Made by a program: the position numbers and the translations under genes
NCBI GenBank assembly: GCA_958369755.1
Contig: CATXJC010000043.1
Span: forward strand, 1-15,866
Direction: 5' to 3'
DNA length: 15,866 nt
Origin: an uncultured Prevotella sp.
GTDB taxonomy: Bacteria > Bacteroidota > Bacteroidia > Bacteroidales > Bacteroidaceae
Notes under the pieces: model-generated
Databases searched by the model: none
Seen by the model: the letters and a program-made list of their open reading frames with translations, nothing else
What the model was told of the DNA's origin: nothing
In this document: one piece after another, positions 6,660-15,527 of the stretch
Numbering within the stretch: position 1 is the first letter of the stretch
Layout of the letters: each line of letters starts with the position of its first letter

Positions 6660-7187
6660 TTATACGTTCAGCAGGCTACGAACCTCCTGTACCGTTTCGT
6701 TTACTTTATCCAAGTTGTCCATCACATTGATGTCTATGATATGTTTTGCCTTCTCATAGAAAGGCTCGCGCTGCTTCAGCTGCTCGCGGATGAATACCTG
6801 TACTTCCTCCGGAGTCTTGTTGAGCAGCAGAGGGCGTACGCCCTTGCCCATCTTGAGGTGAGCATAGAGGGTTTCTGGCGTTGCCTTGAGGTAGATGGTG
6901 TTGCCCGACTGGTTCATATACTCCATGTTGTCGAAGAAACAGGGTGTTCCTCCGCCACAGCTAACCACTACGTTTTCAAACTCCGCCACCTCGTGTAGCA
7001 TGTTATGCTCTATCTGGCGGAATCCCTCTTCTCCTACTTCGTCAAAGATCTGCTTCACGGTTTTGCGCATACGGCTCTCGATGTACCAATCGAGGTCGTA
7101 GAACATCACGCCAAGCTCTTTGGCGAGGGCTTTGCCGACAGTAGTCTTGCCGGCTCCCATATATCCAATGATGATGATAGACTTCAT
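6660..7187 (-). CDS. aroK: Shikimate kinase
   Basis: The product phosphorylates shikimate to shikimate 3-phosphate with ATP, in the chorismate pathway to aromatic amino acids. The 175 residues are normal for the family. Visible are the Walker A loop GYMGAGKTTVG (8-18), the DLDWYIE segment (31-37) that supplies the shikimate-binding aspartate, FRQIEHNML, the SCGGGTP loop (77-82) and the lid arginine in GVRPLLL (R118). The gene starts 1 nt after the topA stop codon and is likely translationally coupled to it; a hairpin terminator follows immediately. The assignment is secure; the aroK/aroL distinction is not meaningful here. Confidence 0.96.
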   Translation of the reverse strand: MKSIIIIGYMGAGKTTVGKALAKELGVMFYDLDWYIESRMRKTVKQIFDEVGEEGFRQIEHNMLHEVAEFENVVVSCGGGTPCFFDNMEYMNQSGNTIYLKATPETLYAHLKMGKGVRPLLLNKTPEEVQVFIREQLKQREPFYEKAKHIIDINVMDNLDKVNETVQEVRSLLNV

Positions 7188-7188
7188 T

Positions 7189-9525
7189 TTATTCTTTTTT
7201 ACTTCTTCTGCCTCTAGCCTTTGGTTCTGGTGCTTCCTTGATGATGGTCATGCATTCCTCGTAGCTGAGTGACTCTACGTTCTCCTGCTTTGCTTTCGGA
7301 ATGCGGTAGTTTTTGCCATCGAATGCGATGTAAGGACCATAGCGTCCGTTCAGGAGCTCCAGCTTGTTGTCTTCCTCAAAGGTCTTGATATGGCGTTTCT
7401 GCTCGTTAGAGCGTTTTTCGTTGATAAGTTCCACAGCCTGTTCCAGGGTGATGGCCATTGGGTCGATTTCCTTAGGAATGGATACATACTTACGGTCATG
7501 GAGTACGTATGGACCGAAACGGCCGCTTCCGATGGTTACGGTAGAGCCTTCGAACTCACCAACCTGGCGAGGCAGCTTGAAGAGTTCCAATGCTTCTTCC
7601 AGAGTGATGGTCTCAATGCTCTTGTCGGCAGGTAACTGGGCAAACTGTGGCTTGTCCTTGTCTTCGGCGGTACCAATCTGAACCACTGGACCGAATCTTC
7701 CGATCTTTACGAATACAGGGCGGCCGCTCTTTGGGTCCTTGCCCAGTTCTCGTTCACCGGCCTTGTGCTCGCTGCGTGCTTCCATCACACCCTTCACTTC
7801 CGGTTCGAAACGCTTGTCGAAGTCCTTCATCCATTTGGTCCACTCGGTCTTTCCCTCGGCGATATCATCAAACTTCTGCTCTACGTTGGCAGTAAAGTTA
7901 TAGTCCATGATGTTAGGGAAGTTGGCCATCAGGAAGTCGTTTACCACGATACCGATATCGGTAGGGAGGAGCTTGCCCTTTTCAGAACCAGCCTGTTCCT
8001 TCTTGGTCTTCTGGGTAATCATGATACCCTTCAGCGTATCTACGGTGTAGGTGCGCTCCTCGCCCTGCTTGTCACCCTTCACAACGTATTCACGCTGCTG
8101 GATGGTGCTGATGGTAGGAGCATAGGTAGATGGACGGCCGATGCCGAGGTCTTCCAGCTTCTTCACCAGACTTGCTTCGGTGTATCTTGCTGGTGCCAGA
8201 GAGAATTTCTCTGTGGCGATGATTTCACGGCGCTGCAACTCATCGCCTTTCTTCATGGCTGGCAGGAGATGGGTTGAATCTTCTACGTTCTCATCCTCAT
8301 CGGTAGATTCACGATATACCTTGAGGAAACCATCGAATACTACAACCTCACCATTGGCAACAAACTTCTCGCTGGTGTTGTCGATGCTGATATTGATGGT
8401 TGTCTTCTCCAACTGGGCGTCCTCCATCTGCGAAGCGATGGTACGTTTCCAGATCAGGTCGTAAAGACGCTTCTCCTGGCTGGTGCCATCGATGCTTGTC
8501 TCGCTCATGTAGGTAGGTCGGATGGCCTCGTGAGCCTCCTGTGCACCCTTGGAGTTGGTGTGATAGGCACGTGGCTTGCTGTATTCCTTGCCGTATTCCT
8601 TGATGATCTCATCCTTGCTGGCATTGCTGCAGAGGGTAGAGAGGTTCACACTGTCGGTACGCATGTAGGTGATGCGTCCTCCCTCGTACAGGCGCTGAGC
8701 CACCATCATGGTCTGGCTTACGGTGAAGCCGAGCTTGCGGGCTGCTTCCTGCTGTAGGGTTGATGTGGTGAAAGGAGGCGCTGGTGTACGCTTCAGCGGT
8801 TTCTTGGTGACAGCCTCTACGGTGAACTTGGCGTCCTTGCACTTCTCCAGGAAGGCTTCCACCTCTTCATGGGTCTTGAAACGGTGGTCGAGCTCTGCCT
8901 TTACCTCTGTGGCTGCGCCATTCTCGCTGATCAGGGCGAATACGGCGTTGACACGATAGTATGGTTCGCTCTTGAACTTCTGGACTTCACGCTCACGCTC
9001 CACGATGAGGCGTACGGCAACACTCTGTACACGACCGGCAGAGAGGGCTGGCTTCACCTTTCTCCACAATACAGGAGAGAGCTTGAAGCCCACGATGCGG
9101 TCGAGCACACGACGTGCCTGCTGGGCATTCACCAAGTTCATGTCCAGATGGCGTGGGTGCTCAATAGCGTCCAAGATGGCTGGTTTGGTAATTTCATGGA
9201 AGACGATACGGCTTGTCTTCGCTTCATCCAGTCCGAGTACTTCGCAAAGGTGCCAGCTGATGGCTTCTCCCTCGCGGTCCTCATCGGATGCTAACCAAAT
9301 CTTCTTAGCTTGCTTCGCTGTTGATTTCAATTCTGTGACGAGTTTTTTCTTTTCCTCAGGAATCTCATAACAAGGTTCCATGGTCTTCTCGTCTATACTG
9401 AGTTCCTTCTTCTTGAGGTCACGGATATGACCGTAAGAAGACATCACCTTGAAGTCTTTACCTAAAAACTCTTCGATTTTCTTAGCCTTTGCAGGGCTCT
9501 CGACGATTACTAAATTTTCTTGCAT
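7189..9525 (-). CDS. topA: DNA topoisomerase I (type IA)
   Basis: The enzyme relaxes negatively supercoiled DNA by single-strand passage. The 778-residue protein has an N-terminal TOPRIM domain (LVIVESPAKAKKIEEFLG, SDEDREGEAISWH at 80-92), the SAGRVQSVAVRLIVERE motif (162-178) and the catalytic tyrosine Y287 in GGRITYMRTDSVNLS. The C-terminal part carries at least three GR(F/Y)GP-type repeats (GRFGPVVQIG, GRFGPYVLHD, GRYGPYIAFD) and no cysteine zinc fingers, so DNA binding at this end probably uses the Toprim_C_rpt type of repeat. The tail is basic (KARGRRSKKE). A -7-like box (TACTTTTG) lies about 30 bp upstream. It is the first gene of a two-gene unit with aroK. Confidence 0.97.
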   Translation of the reverse strand: MQENLVIVESPAKAKKIEEFLGKDFKVMSSYGHIRDLKKKELSIDEKTMEPCYEIPEEKKKLVTELKSTAKQAKKIWLASDEDREGEAISWHLCEVLGLDEAKTSRIVFHEITKPAILDAIEHPRHLDMNLVNAQQARRVLDRIVGFKLSPVLWRKVKPALSAGRVQSVAVRLIVEREREVQKFKSEPYYRVNAVFALISENGAATEVKAELDHRFKTHEEVEAFLEKCKDAKFTVEAVTKKPLKRTPAPPFTTSTLQQEAARKLGFTVSQTMMVAQRLYEGGRITYMRTDSVNLSTLCSNASKDEIIKEYGKEYSKPRAYHTNSKGAQEAHEAIRPTYMSETSIDGTSQEKRLYDLIWKRTIASQMEDAQLEKTTINISIDNTSEKFVANGEVVVFDGFLKVYRESTDEDENVEDSTHLLPAMKKGDELQRREIIATEKFSLAPARYTEASLVKKLEDLGIGRPSTYAPTISTIQQREYVVKGDKQGEERTYTVDTLKGIMITQKTKKEQAGSEKGKLLPTDIGIVVNDFLMANFPNIMDYNFTANVEQKFDDIAEGKTEWTKWMKDFDKRFEPEVKGVMEARSEHKAGERELGKDPKSGRPVFVKIGRFGPVVQIGTAEDKDKPQFAQLPADKSIETITLEEALELFKLPRQVGEFEGSTVTIGSGRFGPYVLHDRKYVSIPKEIDPMAITLEQAVELINEKRSNEQKRHIKTFEEDNKLELLNGRYGPYIAFDGKNYRIPKAKQENVESLSYEECMTIIKEAPEPKARGRRSKKE

Positions 9526-9553
9526 ACGCTTCTACACAATTTCTTTTGGTCTG

Positions 9554-9561
9554 CAAAAGTA
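9554..9561 (-). promoter_or_regulatory. -7 box for topA-aroK
   Basis: On the minus strand this reads TACTTTTG, fitting TAnnTTTG, 28 bp upstream of the topA start codon. The expected -33 TTTG is not obvious. The position in the short gap between the Nudix gene and topA supports it as the unit's promoter. Confidence 0.55.
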
Positions 9562-9631
9562 AATAAACTTTTTGCTTATACCTTATTATATAGTGATTTT
9601 TTTGGTTTTTTAAATGTTTTGGGGCGTATTT

Positions 9632-10165
9632 TCATTCTTTCGTCTTGTGTTTTGCAAGAAATTTGGCCACTCCCTGTCTTATTGATCCTAATCCGAACTC
9701 TTCGGGATGGAGGTTGCTGAGAGGAATCCAGTATGACTCCTCGGCATCGTCCATCGCCTCCACATGAGAGAGGTCTTTCACCTTTACAACATAGAACATA
9801 TCTAGGGTATGAACCAGGAAGTCGGAATAGAGATAGAGGTTAGGGATGCTGAACTGATAGTTTGCCCCGATTACTTCCAGGCCCGTTTCTTCCTTTACTT
9901 CTCTAGCCACGCCTTCTTCACCGGTTTCATCCATATCTACGAATCCGCCTGGCAAGTCGAGGGTGCCTTTGGCTGGCTCGTTTTTTCTGCGAACCACCAG
10001 AAGTTCTTCTTTCTCGTTGAGAATGAAGGCTACTGTGGCACTGCTGGGATTCAGATAGTAGGTGAATCCGCAGTCCTTGCATTTTTTACTCTTGAAGTTG
10101 TTGATCTCGAAATGTTGAGAGCCGCAAACAGGGCAAAACTTGAATTTGTCTAAAACGTGACTCAT
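9632..10165 (-). CDS. Nudix hydrolase with N-terminal zinc ribbon
   Basis: From the start chosen here the protein has 177 residues. A small zinc ribbon comes first (FCPVCG and KCKDCG, cysteines 11, 14, 29, 32). It is followed by a Nudix fold with a complete Nudix box at about 74-96 (GGFVDMDETGEEGVAREVKEETGL), matching GX5EX7REUXEEXGU. Such enzymes cleave nucleoside diphosphates linked to another group; the substrate cannot be read from the sequence. The same frame extends upstream to an ATG at 10204, but those 13 codons (MKSKDRPLFN...) lie inside the terminator hairpin of the preceding gene, so I take MSHVLDKFKF as the true start. The gene lies between a terminator and topA, on the same strand. 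Confidence 0.9.
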   Translation of the reverse strand: MSHVLDKFKFCPVCGSQHFEINNFKSKKCKDCGFTYYLNPSSATVAFILNEKEELLVVRRKNEPAKGTLDLPGGFVDMDETGEEGVAREVKEETGLEVIGANYQFSIPNLYLYSDFLVHTLDMFYVVKVKDLSHVEAMDDAEESYWIPLSNLHPEEFGLGSIRQGVAKFLAKHKTKE

Positions 10166-10181
10166 AATATATATATTAAAG

Positions 10182-10218
10182 AGCGGTCGGTCTTTGGATT
10201 TCACAAAGATCGACCGCT
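10182..10218 (-). terminator. Terminator after the sialate O-acetylesterase gene
   Basis: AGCGGTCGGTCTTTG (10182-10196) and CAAAGATCGACCGCT (10204-10218) pair over 15 positions with one G-T wobble, leaving a 7-nt loop. On the minus strand the stem is followed by CTTTAATATA. It starts 11 bp beyond the stop codon at 10229 and ends 17 bp before the preferred Nudix start. Confidence 0.88.
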
Positions 10219-10228
10219 ATGTTATTAA

Positions 10229-11683
10229 TTACCAATTGTCTGTTCGGAATGGGAAGAGAGGCAGATCGCCTGCATTCGCCATGTTGCCGAGCTGGAAGTT
10301 GCGGAAGCAGTAGCGCAGAGCTACCGGCTTCTTGACTTCAGGGCTGGTTACGACGATGCACTCGTTCCATCCGTCGTTGCCTTCCTGCCAGAAATGCTTG
10401 GCTGTGGCAGGATGGAACACCTTGTCTTCGCCGGCTACCTCGAAGCCCTTGATGCCTTCAAAGCGGTTATAGGCTCCGTAGGTGTTGTCGAAGTGAACCT
10501 TCACGGTGTCCCCAGCAATCTTCATCTCCTTGAAAGTCATACTCTCGCAGAAGAGTCCTTTCACTCCGTAGGTCTTACTGAGTGCCTGAAGAGCTAGACG
10601 CTCACCTACAGGCTGCTTCTGGCATGGGTGAATCTGTTCTACCTCGTATGGATAAACCAGATCTTCGGTGCAGACGATGCCACTGTTCGGGATGATCTTG
10701 GCTGCATTAAACTGCTGCTCGCGAAGTCTTGGACCTGCATCACCATTCACATCGCCATTATGATAAGGTGCAATCTGCACGAAATAGAATGGCAGTTCGC
10801 CCTGCTTGAAGTCTCTGCGCCACTGGGCTACGAGGTCGGCAAGACGCTGTGTGTATTGACCTGCCGGGTCGCCCACGTTGGAACAGCCTTGATAGAAGAG
10901 GATTCCCTTCACGCTATAGTTGAGGATAGGATGGAAGGTTCCGTTGCCCCAGAGAAGAGGGTAGAGGAAGTCCCACTTGAACTTAGGATTCTTCGTCATC
11001 TTGAGGGAGTCGAGGTCTTCTTTCGTGTTCTTTTTCAGATAGTCACGATCGAGCCAGCTTTCTACTCGGCTTCCGCCCTTGTTTGCCATCACCAGTCCCA
11101 CTGGTACGTTGAGCGCCTTGTTGACAACCTGTGCAAAGAAATATCCGGTGGCAGATGCATCGCCCACGGTTTCCGGATTAACTTCCTTCCATTCGCAGTT
11201 GGCGTCATCCAGCGGTTTGCTGCTCATCACGCTAGGAATCTTCACGTAGTGTACACCTTTATATTGGTTGGCTTCCAATACAACCTTGTTGTAGCCTTCT
11301 ACAGGGCAGTTGCCGAAACCTTTCACCGGCATTTCCATATTGCTTTGTCCTGCGCAGACCCATACTTCACCAGCCAATACATTATTGAGGGTAGTCTTTT
11401 CGCCATCATCGAAGGTAATGGAGAGCGGAGTGTAGCTAGCCTTGGGAGTCTGTACCTTGACAGCCCACTTGCCATCCTTTCCGGTCTTTGCAGAATATTT
11501 CTGCTGCGACCATGAGGTGCTTACCTCTACCAGGGTACCAGGCTTGTCCCAACCCCAGAGGTTGGCTTCTGAATCTTGTTGGATAATCATGTTGTCACCC
11601 AGGATGTGCGGCAACTTTACTTTAGCGTTTGCTCCTGCTGTTGCGAGAGCCAATGCTGCGAAAGCTAAAAGTTTCTTGTTCAT
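10229..11683 (-). CDS. Secreted sialate O-acetylesterase (SASA family)
   Basis: This 484-residue enzyme should remove O-acetyl groups from sialic acids or related acetylated glycans outside the cytoplasm. Residues 1-20 are a typical signal peptide (MNKKLLAFAALALATAGANA) with an AxA cleavage site. An N-terminal beta domain is followed by the catalytic region. The SGNH-type nucleophile serine is S114 in the GQSNMEMPV block, with MANKGGSRVESWLDRDYL, GILFYQGCSNVGD and a late HPCQKQPVGERLA segment that supplies the histidine. Bacteroidales commonly use such enzymes on host mucin or plant glycans; no other sialic-acid genes lie in the window. No clear -7 box is seen upstream. A hairpin terminator follows. 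Confidence 0.93.
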   Translation of the reverse strand: MNKKLLAFAALALATAGANAKVKLPHILGDNMIIQQDSEANLWGWDKPGTLVEVSTSWSQQKYSAKTGKDGKWAVKVQTPKASYTPLSITFDDGEKTTLNNVLAGEVWVCAGQSNMEMPVKGFGNCPVEGYNKVVLEANQYKGVHYVKIPSVMSSKPLDDANCEWKEVNPETVGDASATGYFFAQVVNKALNVPVGLVMANKGGSRVESWLDRDYLKKNTKEDLDSLKMTKNPKFKWDFLYPLLWGNGTFHPILNYSVKGILFYQGCSNVGDPAGQYTQRLADLVAQWRRDFKQGELPFYFVQIAPYHNGDVNGDAGPRLREQQFNAAKIIPNSGIVCTEDLVYPYEVEQIHPCQKQPVGERLALQALSKTYGVKGLFCESMTFKEMKIAGDTVKVHFDNTYGAYNRFEGIKGFEVAGEDKVFHPATAKHFWQEGNDGWNECIVVTSPEVKKPVALRYCFRNFQLGNMANAGDLPLFPFRTDNW

Positions 11684-11743
11684 TTTTTAGTGCTTAAAAT
11701 TTATTGTTGCTGTTAATCTATTGTAGTTCGTATTGGATGATAG

Positions 11744-11781
11744 AAGCCGGAAGTCTGGAGAAAAGTCCAGACTTCCGACTT
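11744..11781 (-). terminator. Hairpin downstream of the DUF4369 lipoprotein gene
   Basis: CGGAAGTCTGGA (11748-11759) and TCCAGACTTCCG (11766-11777) form a perfect 12-bp stem with a GAAAAG loop, extended by three outer base pairs after one mismatch. It lies 23 bp beyond the stop codon at 11804. No T-run follows on the minus strand, so it may be a weak terminator or an RNA-stabilising structure. The sialate esterase gene lies beyond it with no clear promoter of its own. Confidence 0.65.
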
Positions 11782-11803
11782 GTCTGTTGTATGAAAGCTC
11801 GTA

Positions 11804-12982
11804 TTAAAGAAGGTTCTTGATGGCTGCATCAATGTCCTTGATCTGTATGTCGCGGGCTCTCAGAGTATTGCTTCTGTCGATGAGGAAGAAGGTAGGGATG
11901 CTCTGCACGTTATAGAGCTGGAGACTTGTTCCCTGGATGCCGTTCTCTTCACGTACGCAGATCCATGGAAGGGCAGCGGTAGATGTTTTCCAGAAGTGCT
12001 CATCTGGATCTACGGAAACCTGATAGATTTCCAGTCCGGCAGCATGATATTTGTTGTAAAGCTCACGGAGCATCATGATGCGCTTGGTGCTCTCGTTGCT
12101 GGCGAAGACATGGAAATCGAGCAAAACCACCTTGCCTGTGAGATCAGAGAGGCGGCGAACCTGTCCCTTGTTGTCCTGCAGGGCAATTTCTATGCATCCG
12201 TTTACGCTCACCTTGCTTGCCTCAATCTGCTGCTGTGCACGCTGCCTGTCAATGATACGGATATCCTTCATGCCCTCGATGGCGATGTTGTGCAGGTTCT
12301 TGCCACGCTCTGCTCCTGGATAGTAAGTATCCCAGCTTGTAGCTACGGCAGCGAATACTTTCACGTCATCCTTGTTGTTGCGAGGGTTGAAGATGAGTGA
12401 GTTGGTGTTGCCCAACTGGATAGTCTGGAAGAGTGCATAGTAAGAGGAAGCCTTCATCGGCTCCTTGAAGATGTAGTTGGTCTTTACATCCTGCTTGTAT
12501 GCAGCCAGCATGCGAGCCACGATGACATCCATGGAATCTACCCCGATGTTAGGGCTCTTGATGATGCCATTGATGTTGCTCTGCAGAGTCATCTGCTTGA
12601 GCGAAAGTTCCTTGATCTTGCTGCAGTTCTCTGAGCCTTCCACCTCGTACTTGTAGCTCATCTGAGGATAAGCTGCCTTCACGTTGACGGTCTCGGTTGA
12701 GTCGATACTGAGGTTGATGCTCTGGTTGGCAATGCGGAGACGGTAGAATTCTGGAGTGATGCTGTCCATCGCATTCTCTTCGAAAGCGAAGGATCCATCT
12801 TCACCCAGTTTCACCGAGTCGATCTTCACCGGACCATTCAGACTGAGGTTCTCCAGGTAGAGCATAGAGTCCTGAGCCTCGGTAATATTACCGTTGATAT
12901 GAAATTTCTTGTTGTTACAAGAAGTGAGAGCCAGCGCAGCTACCATAATCACTGCCGCTGAATAGATTCTAGATATCTTCAT
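11804..12982 (-). CDS. DUF4369 / thioredoxin-fold lipoprotein lacking the CxxC motif
   Basis: This 392-residue protein starts with a lipoprotein signal peptide (lipobox ALTSC, lipidated C22). A DUF4369-like domain follows (FHINGNITEAQDSMLYLENL... IDSVKLGEDGSFAFEE), about residues 28-125. The C-terminal ~125 residues are a redoxin/TlpA-like thioredoxin fold: DNKGQVRRLSDLTGKVVLLDF, then YQVSVDPDEHFWKT, and the cis-proline loop SIPTFFLID. Where TlpA proteins have a WCGPC-type motif this protein reads FHVFASNESTKR, with no cysteines. It therefore probably cannot do thiol-disulfide exchange and may act structurally or in ligand binding. A -7 box lies about 30 bp upstream. Family assignment is good; function is unknown. 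Confidence 0.88.
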   Translation of the reverse strand: MKISRIYSAAVIMVAALALTSCNNKKFHINGNITEAQDSMLYLENLSLNGPVKIDSVKLGEDGSFAFEENAMDSITPEFYRLRIANQSINLSIDSTETVNVKAAYPQMSYKYEVEGSENCSKIKELSLKQMTLQSNINGIIKSPNIGVDSMDVIVARMLAAYKQDVKTNYIFKEPMKASSYYALFQTIQLGNTNSLIFNPRNNKDDVKVFAAVATSWDTYYPGAERGKNLHNIAIEGMKDIRIIDRQRAQQQIEASKVSVNGCIEIALQDNKGQVRRLSDLTGKVVLLDFHVFASNESTKRIMMLRELYNKYHAAGLEIYQVSVDPDEHFWKTSTAALPWICVREENGIQGTSLQLYNVQSIPTFFLIDRSNTLRARDIQIKDIDAAIKNLL

Positions 12983-13013
12983 GAATTTTAGTATTTTGCG
13001 AAATTATCGACTG

Positions 13014-13021
13014 CAAAGGTA
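13014..13021 (-). promoter_or_regulatory. -7 box for the DUF4369 lipoprotein gene
   Basis: On the minus strand this reads TACCTTTG, a full TAnnTTTG match 31 bp upstream of the start codon, in the divergent intergenic region shared with pnp. The -33 element is not well defined. Confidence 0.6.
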
Positions 13022-13093
13022 GTAATAAAATCGGGAATAATGCACCTTAGATAGATAAAATTATTAAAAAAGTAGAAAATAGTTGCCCAAATA

Positions 13094-13125
13094 TTCGTTT
13101 ATTAATTATTAAAGAGGTATCTTTG
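13094..13125 (+). promoter_or_regulatory. Bacteroidetes-type promoter of pnp
   Basis: TATCTTTG at 13118-13125 is an exact TAnnTTTG -7 box. TTCG at 13094-13097, 20 bp upstream, is one base from the TTTG -33 element. Transcription would start near 13132, giving a leader of about 45 nt before the ATG at 13177. Confidence 0.7.
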
Positions 13126-13176
13126 CACCGTTTTAGATATTAGATGTTAGACAAAACAATAAGTTTTAATAATTAG

Positions 13177-15495
13177 ATGAACGTAATTACAAAAAGTGTT
13201 CAGTTGCCTGATGGAAGAACCATCACAATTGAGACCGGAAAAGTTGCAAAACAGGCTGATGGTGCTGCGGTTCTCCGCATGGGTAACACAGTGCTTCTCG
13301 CAACTGTTTGTGCAGCAAAGGATGCAGTTCCGGGTACAGATTTCATGCCTTTGCAAGTAGATTATCGTGAGCAGTACAGTGCTGCTGGCCGTTTCCCTGG
13401 TGGTTTCACCAAGCGCGAAGGCAAGGCTAGCGACGAGGAGATCCTTACCTCTCGCCTTGTGGACCGTGCTTTGCGTCCACTTTTCCCTTCTAACTACCAT
13501 GCAGAAGTTTACGTACAGGTAATGTTGCTCTCAGCCGATGGTGTTGACCAGCCAGATGCCCTTGCAGGTTTCGCTGCTTCAGCTGCCATGGCTTGTTCAG
13601 ATATTCCTTTCGAGCACTACATCTCTGAGGTTCGTGTAGCTCGTATCAATGGTGAGTATGTTGTTAACCCTACATTCCAGCAGATGGAAGAGGCTGACAT
13701 GGATATCATGGTTGGTGCTACCAAGGAGAACATCATGATGGTGGAAGGTGAGATGAAGGAAGTTGCTGAGCAGGATCTGATCGGTGCCCTCAAGGCTGCT
13801 GCCGAGGCTATCAAGCCTATGTGCGAGCTCCAGTATGAGTTGGCTAAGGAGAAGGGTACTGACGTGAAGCGTGAGTATGATCATGAGATCAACGACGAGG
13901 AACTCCGTGAGCAGATCAAGTCTGAGCTTTACAAGCCTGCTTATGATATCAACCACCAGGCTTTGGAGAAGCATGCACGTCAGGATGCTTTCGACAAGGT
14001 TTTGGCTGATTTCCTCGAGAAGTATGACGCTGCTCATACCGATCTTTCTGAGGAAGACTTGGAGGAGAAGCACGCTGAGGCTACCCGTTACTATGATGAC
14101 GTAATGCGCGATGCTATGCGCCGTTGCATCCTCGATGAGGGCTTGCGCCTTGATGGTCGTGCTACTACAGATATCCGTCCTATCTGGTGCGAGGTATCTC
14201 CACTCCCAATGCCTCACGGAAGCGCTATCTTCCAGCGTGGTGAGACTATGTCTCTCTCTACATGTACTCTTGGTACAAAGATGGATGAGAAGCTTATCGA
14301 CGGTGTGCTCGAGAAGAGCTACCAGCGCTTCCTCCTTCACTATAACTTCCCTCCATTCTCTACAGGTGAGGCTAAGGCTCAGCGCGGCGTAGGCCGTCGT
14401 GAGATTGGTCACGGTCACTTGGCATGGCGTGGTTTGAAGGGTCAGATTCCTGCAGACTTCCCTTACACCGTACGTTTGGTAAGCCAGATCCTGGAGTCTA
14501 ACGGTTCTTCTTCTATGGCTACTGTTTGTGCCGGTACTCTCGCCCTGATGGATGCAGGTGTTCCTATGAAGAAGCCAGTTTCTGGTATCGCTATGGGTCT
14601 TATCAAGAACCCAGGTGAGGACAAGTACGCTATCCTCAGTGATATCCTCGGTGATGAGGACCACTTGGGTGATATGGACTTCAAGACCACTGGTACCCGC
14701 GATGGTTTGACTGCTACACAGATGGATATCAAGTGTGATGGTTTGAGCTTCGAGATTCTTGAGGAGGCTTTGATGCAGGCTAAGGCTGGTCGTGAGCACA
14801 TCCTCAACTGCATGATGGAGACAATCTCTGAGCCACGTGCTGAGATGAAGCCACAGGTTCCACGTATCGTAGCATTCGATATCCCTAAGGAGTTCATCGG
14901 TGCTGTTATCGGCCCTGGTGGTAAGATTATCCAGCAGATGCAGGAGGATACTGGTGCGACAATCACTATCGAGGAGACTGATGGTAAGGGTCACGTCCAG
15001 GTATCTGCTCCTAACAAGGATTCTATCGATGCAGCTTTGGCTAAGATCAAGGCTATCGTAGCTGTTCCTGAGGTTGGTGAGGTTTACGAGGGTACTGTCC
15101 GTTCTATCATGCCTTACGGTTGCTTCGTAGAGATTCTCCCTGGTAAGGATGGTTTGCTCCACATCTCTGAGATTGATTGGAAGCGTCTTGAGACAGTTGA
15201 AGAGGCTGGCATCAAGGAAGGCGACAAGATCAAGGTGAAGTTGATGGAGATTGATCCTAAGACTGGCAAGTACAAGCTCTCTCATCGTGTGTTGATGGAG
15301 AAGCCTGAGGGTTACGTGGAGCGTGAGCGTCGTCCACGTCCAGAGCGTGGTGAGCGTCGTGGTCGTCGTGATGATCGTCATGAGGGCCGTGGTGAGCGTC
15401 CAGCTCGTCAGCCACGTCGTTACGAGCATCGTAACGAGGAGCAGGCTCCTAAGGATTTCAACGATTCTTTGGATCATAACAATGATGTAGAATAA
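13177..15495 (+). CDS. pnp: Polyribonucleotide nucleotidyltransferase (PNPase)
   Basis: The enzyme degrades RNA 3' to 5' using phosphate and works in mRNA turnover. The 772 residues have the full family layout. The first RNase PH domain begins SVQLPDGRTITIETGKVAKQ and contains FPGGFTKREGKASDEEILTSR. An all-alpha linker follows, then a second RNase PH domain (RLDGRATTDIRPIWCEVSPL, FPPFSTGEAK, GTRDGLTATQMDIKCDG). A KH domain with FIGAVIGPGGKIIQQM starts near residue 571, and an S1 domain with YEGTVRSIMPYGCFVEI covers about 634-708. The last ~60 residues are a highly basic Arg/Glu/Gly tail (RPERGERRGRRDDRHEGR), probably a disordered RNA-contact region. Codon use is strongly biased, as expected for a highly expressed gene. 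It is a single-gene unit with its own promoter and terminator. Confidence 0.98.
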   Translation: MNVITKSVQLPDGRTITIETGKVAKQADGAAVLRMGNTVLLATVCAAKDAVPGTDFMPLQVDYREQYSAAGRFPGGFTKREGKASDEEILTSRLVDRALRPLFPSNYHAEVYVQVMLLSADGVDQPDALAGFAASAAMACSDIPFEHYISEVRVARINGEYVVNPTFQQMEEADMDIMVGATKENIMMVEGEMKEVAEQDLIGALKAAAEAIKPMCELQYELAKEKGTDVKREYDHEINDEELREQIKSELYKPAYDINHQALEKHARQDAFDKVLADFLEKYDAAHTDLSEEDLEEKHAEATRYYDDVMRDAMRRCILDEGLRLDGRATTDIRPIWCEVSPLPMPHGSAIFQRGETMSLSTCTLGTKMDEKLIDGVLEKSYQRFLLHYNFPPFSTGEAKAQRGVGRREIGHGHLAWRGLKGQIPADFPYTVRLVSQILESNGSSSMATVCAGTLALMDAGVPMKKPVSGIAMGLIKNPGEDKYAILSDILGDEDHLGDMDFKTTGTRDGLTATQMDIKCDGLSFEILEEALMQAKAGREHILNCMMETISEPRAEMKPQVPRIVAFDIPKEFIGAVIGPGGKIIQQMQEDTGATITIEETDGKGHVQVSAPNKDSIDAALAKIKAIVAVPEVGEVYEGTVRSIMPYGCFVEILPGKDGLLHISEIDWKRLETVEEAGIKEGDKIKVKLMEIDPKTGKYKLSHRVLMEKPEGYVERERRPRPERGERRGRRDDRHEGRGERPARQPRRYEHRNEEQAPKDFNDSLDHNNDVE

Positions 15496-15527
15496 TCCTA
15501 GTATTATATACATTAATAAATATAGAT

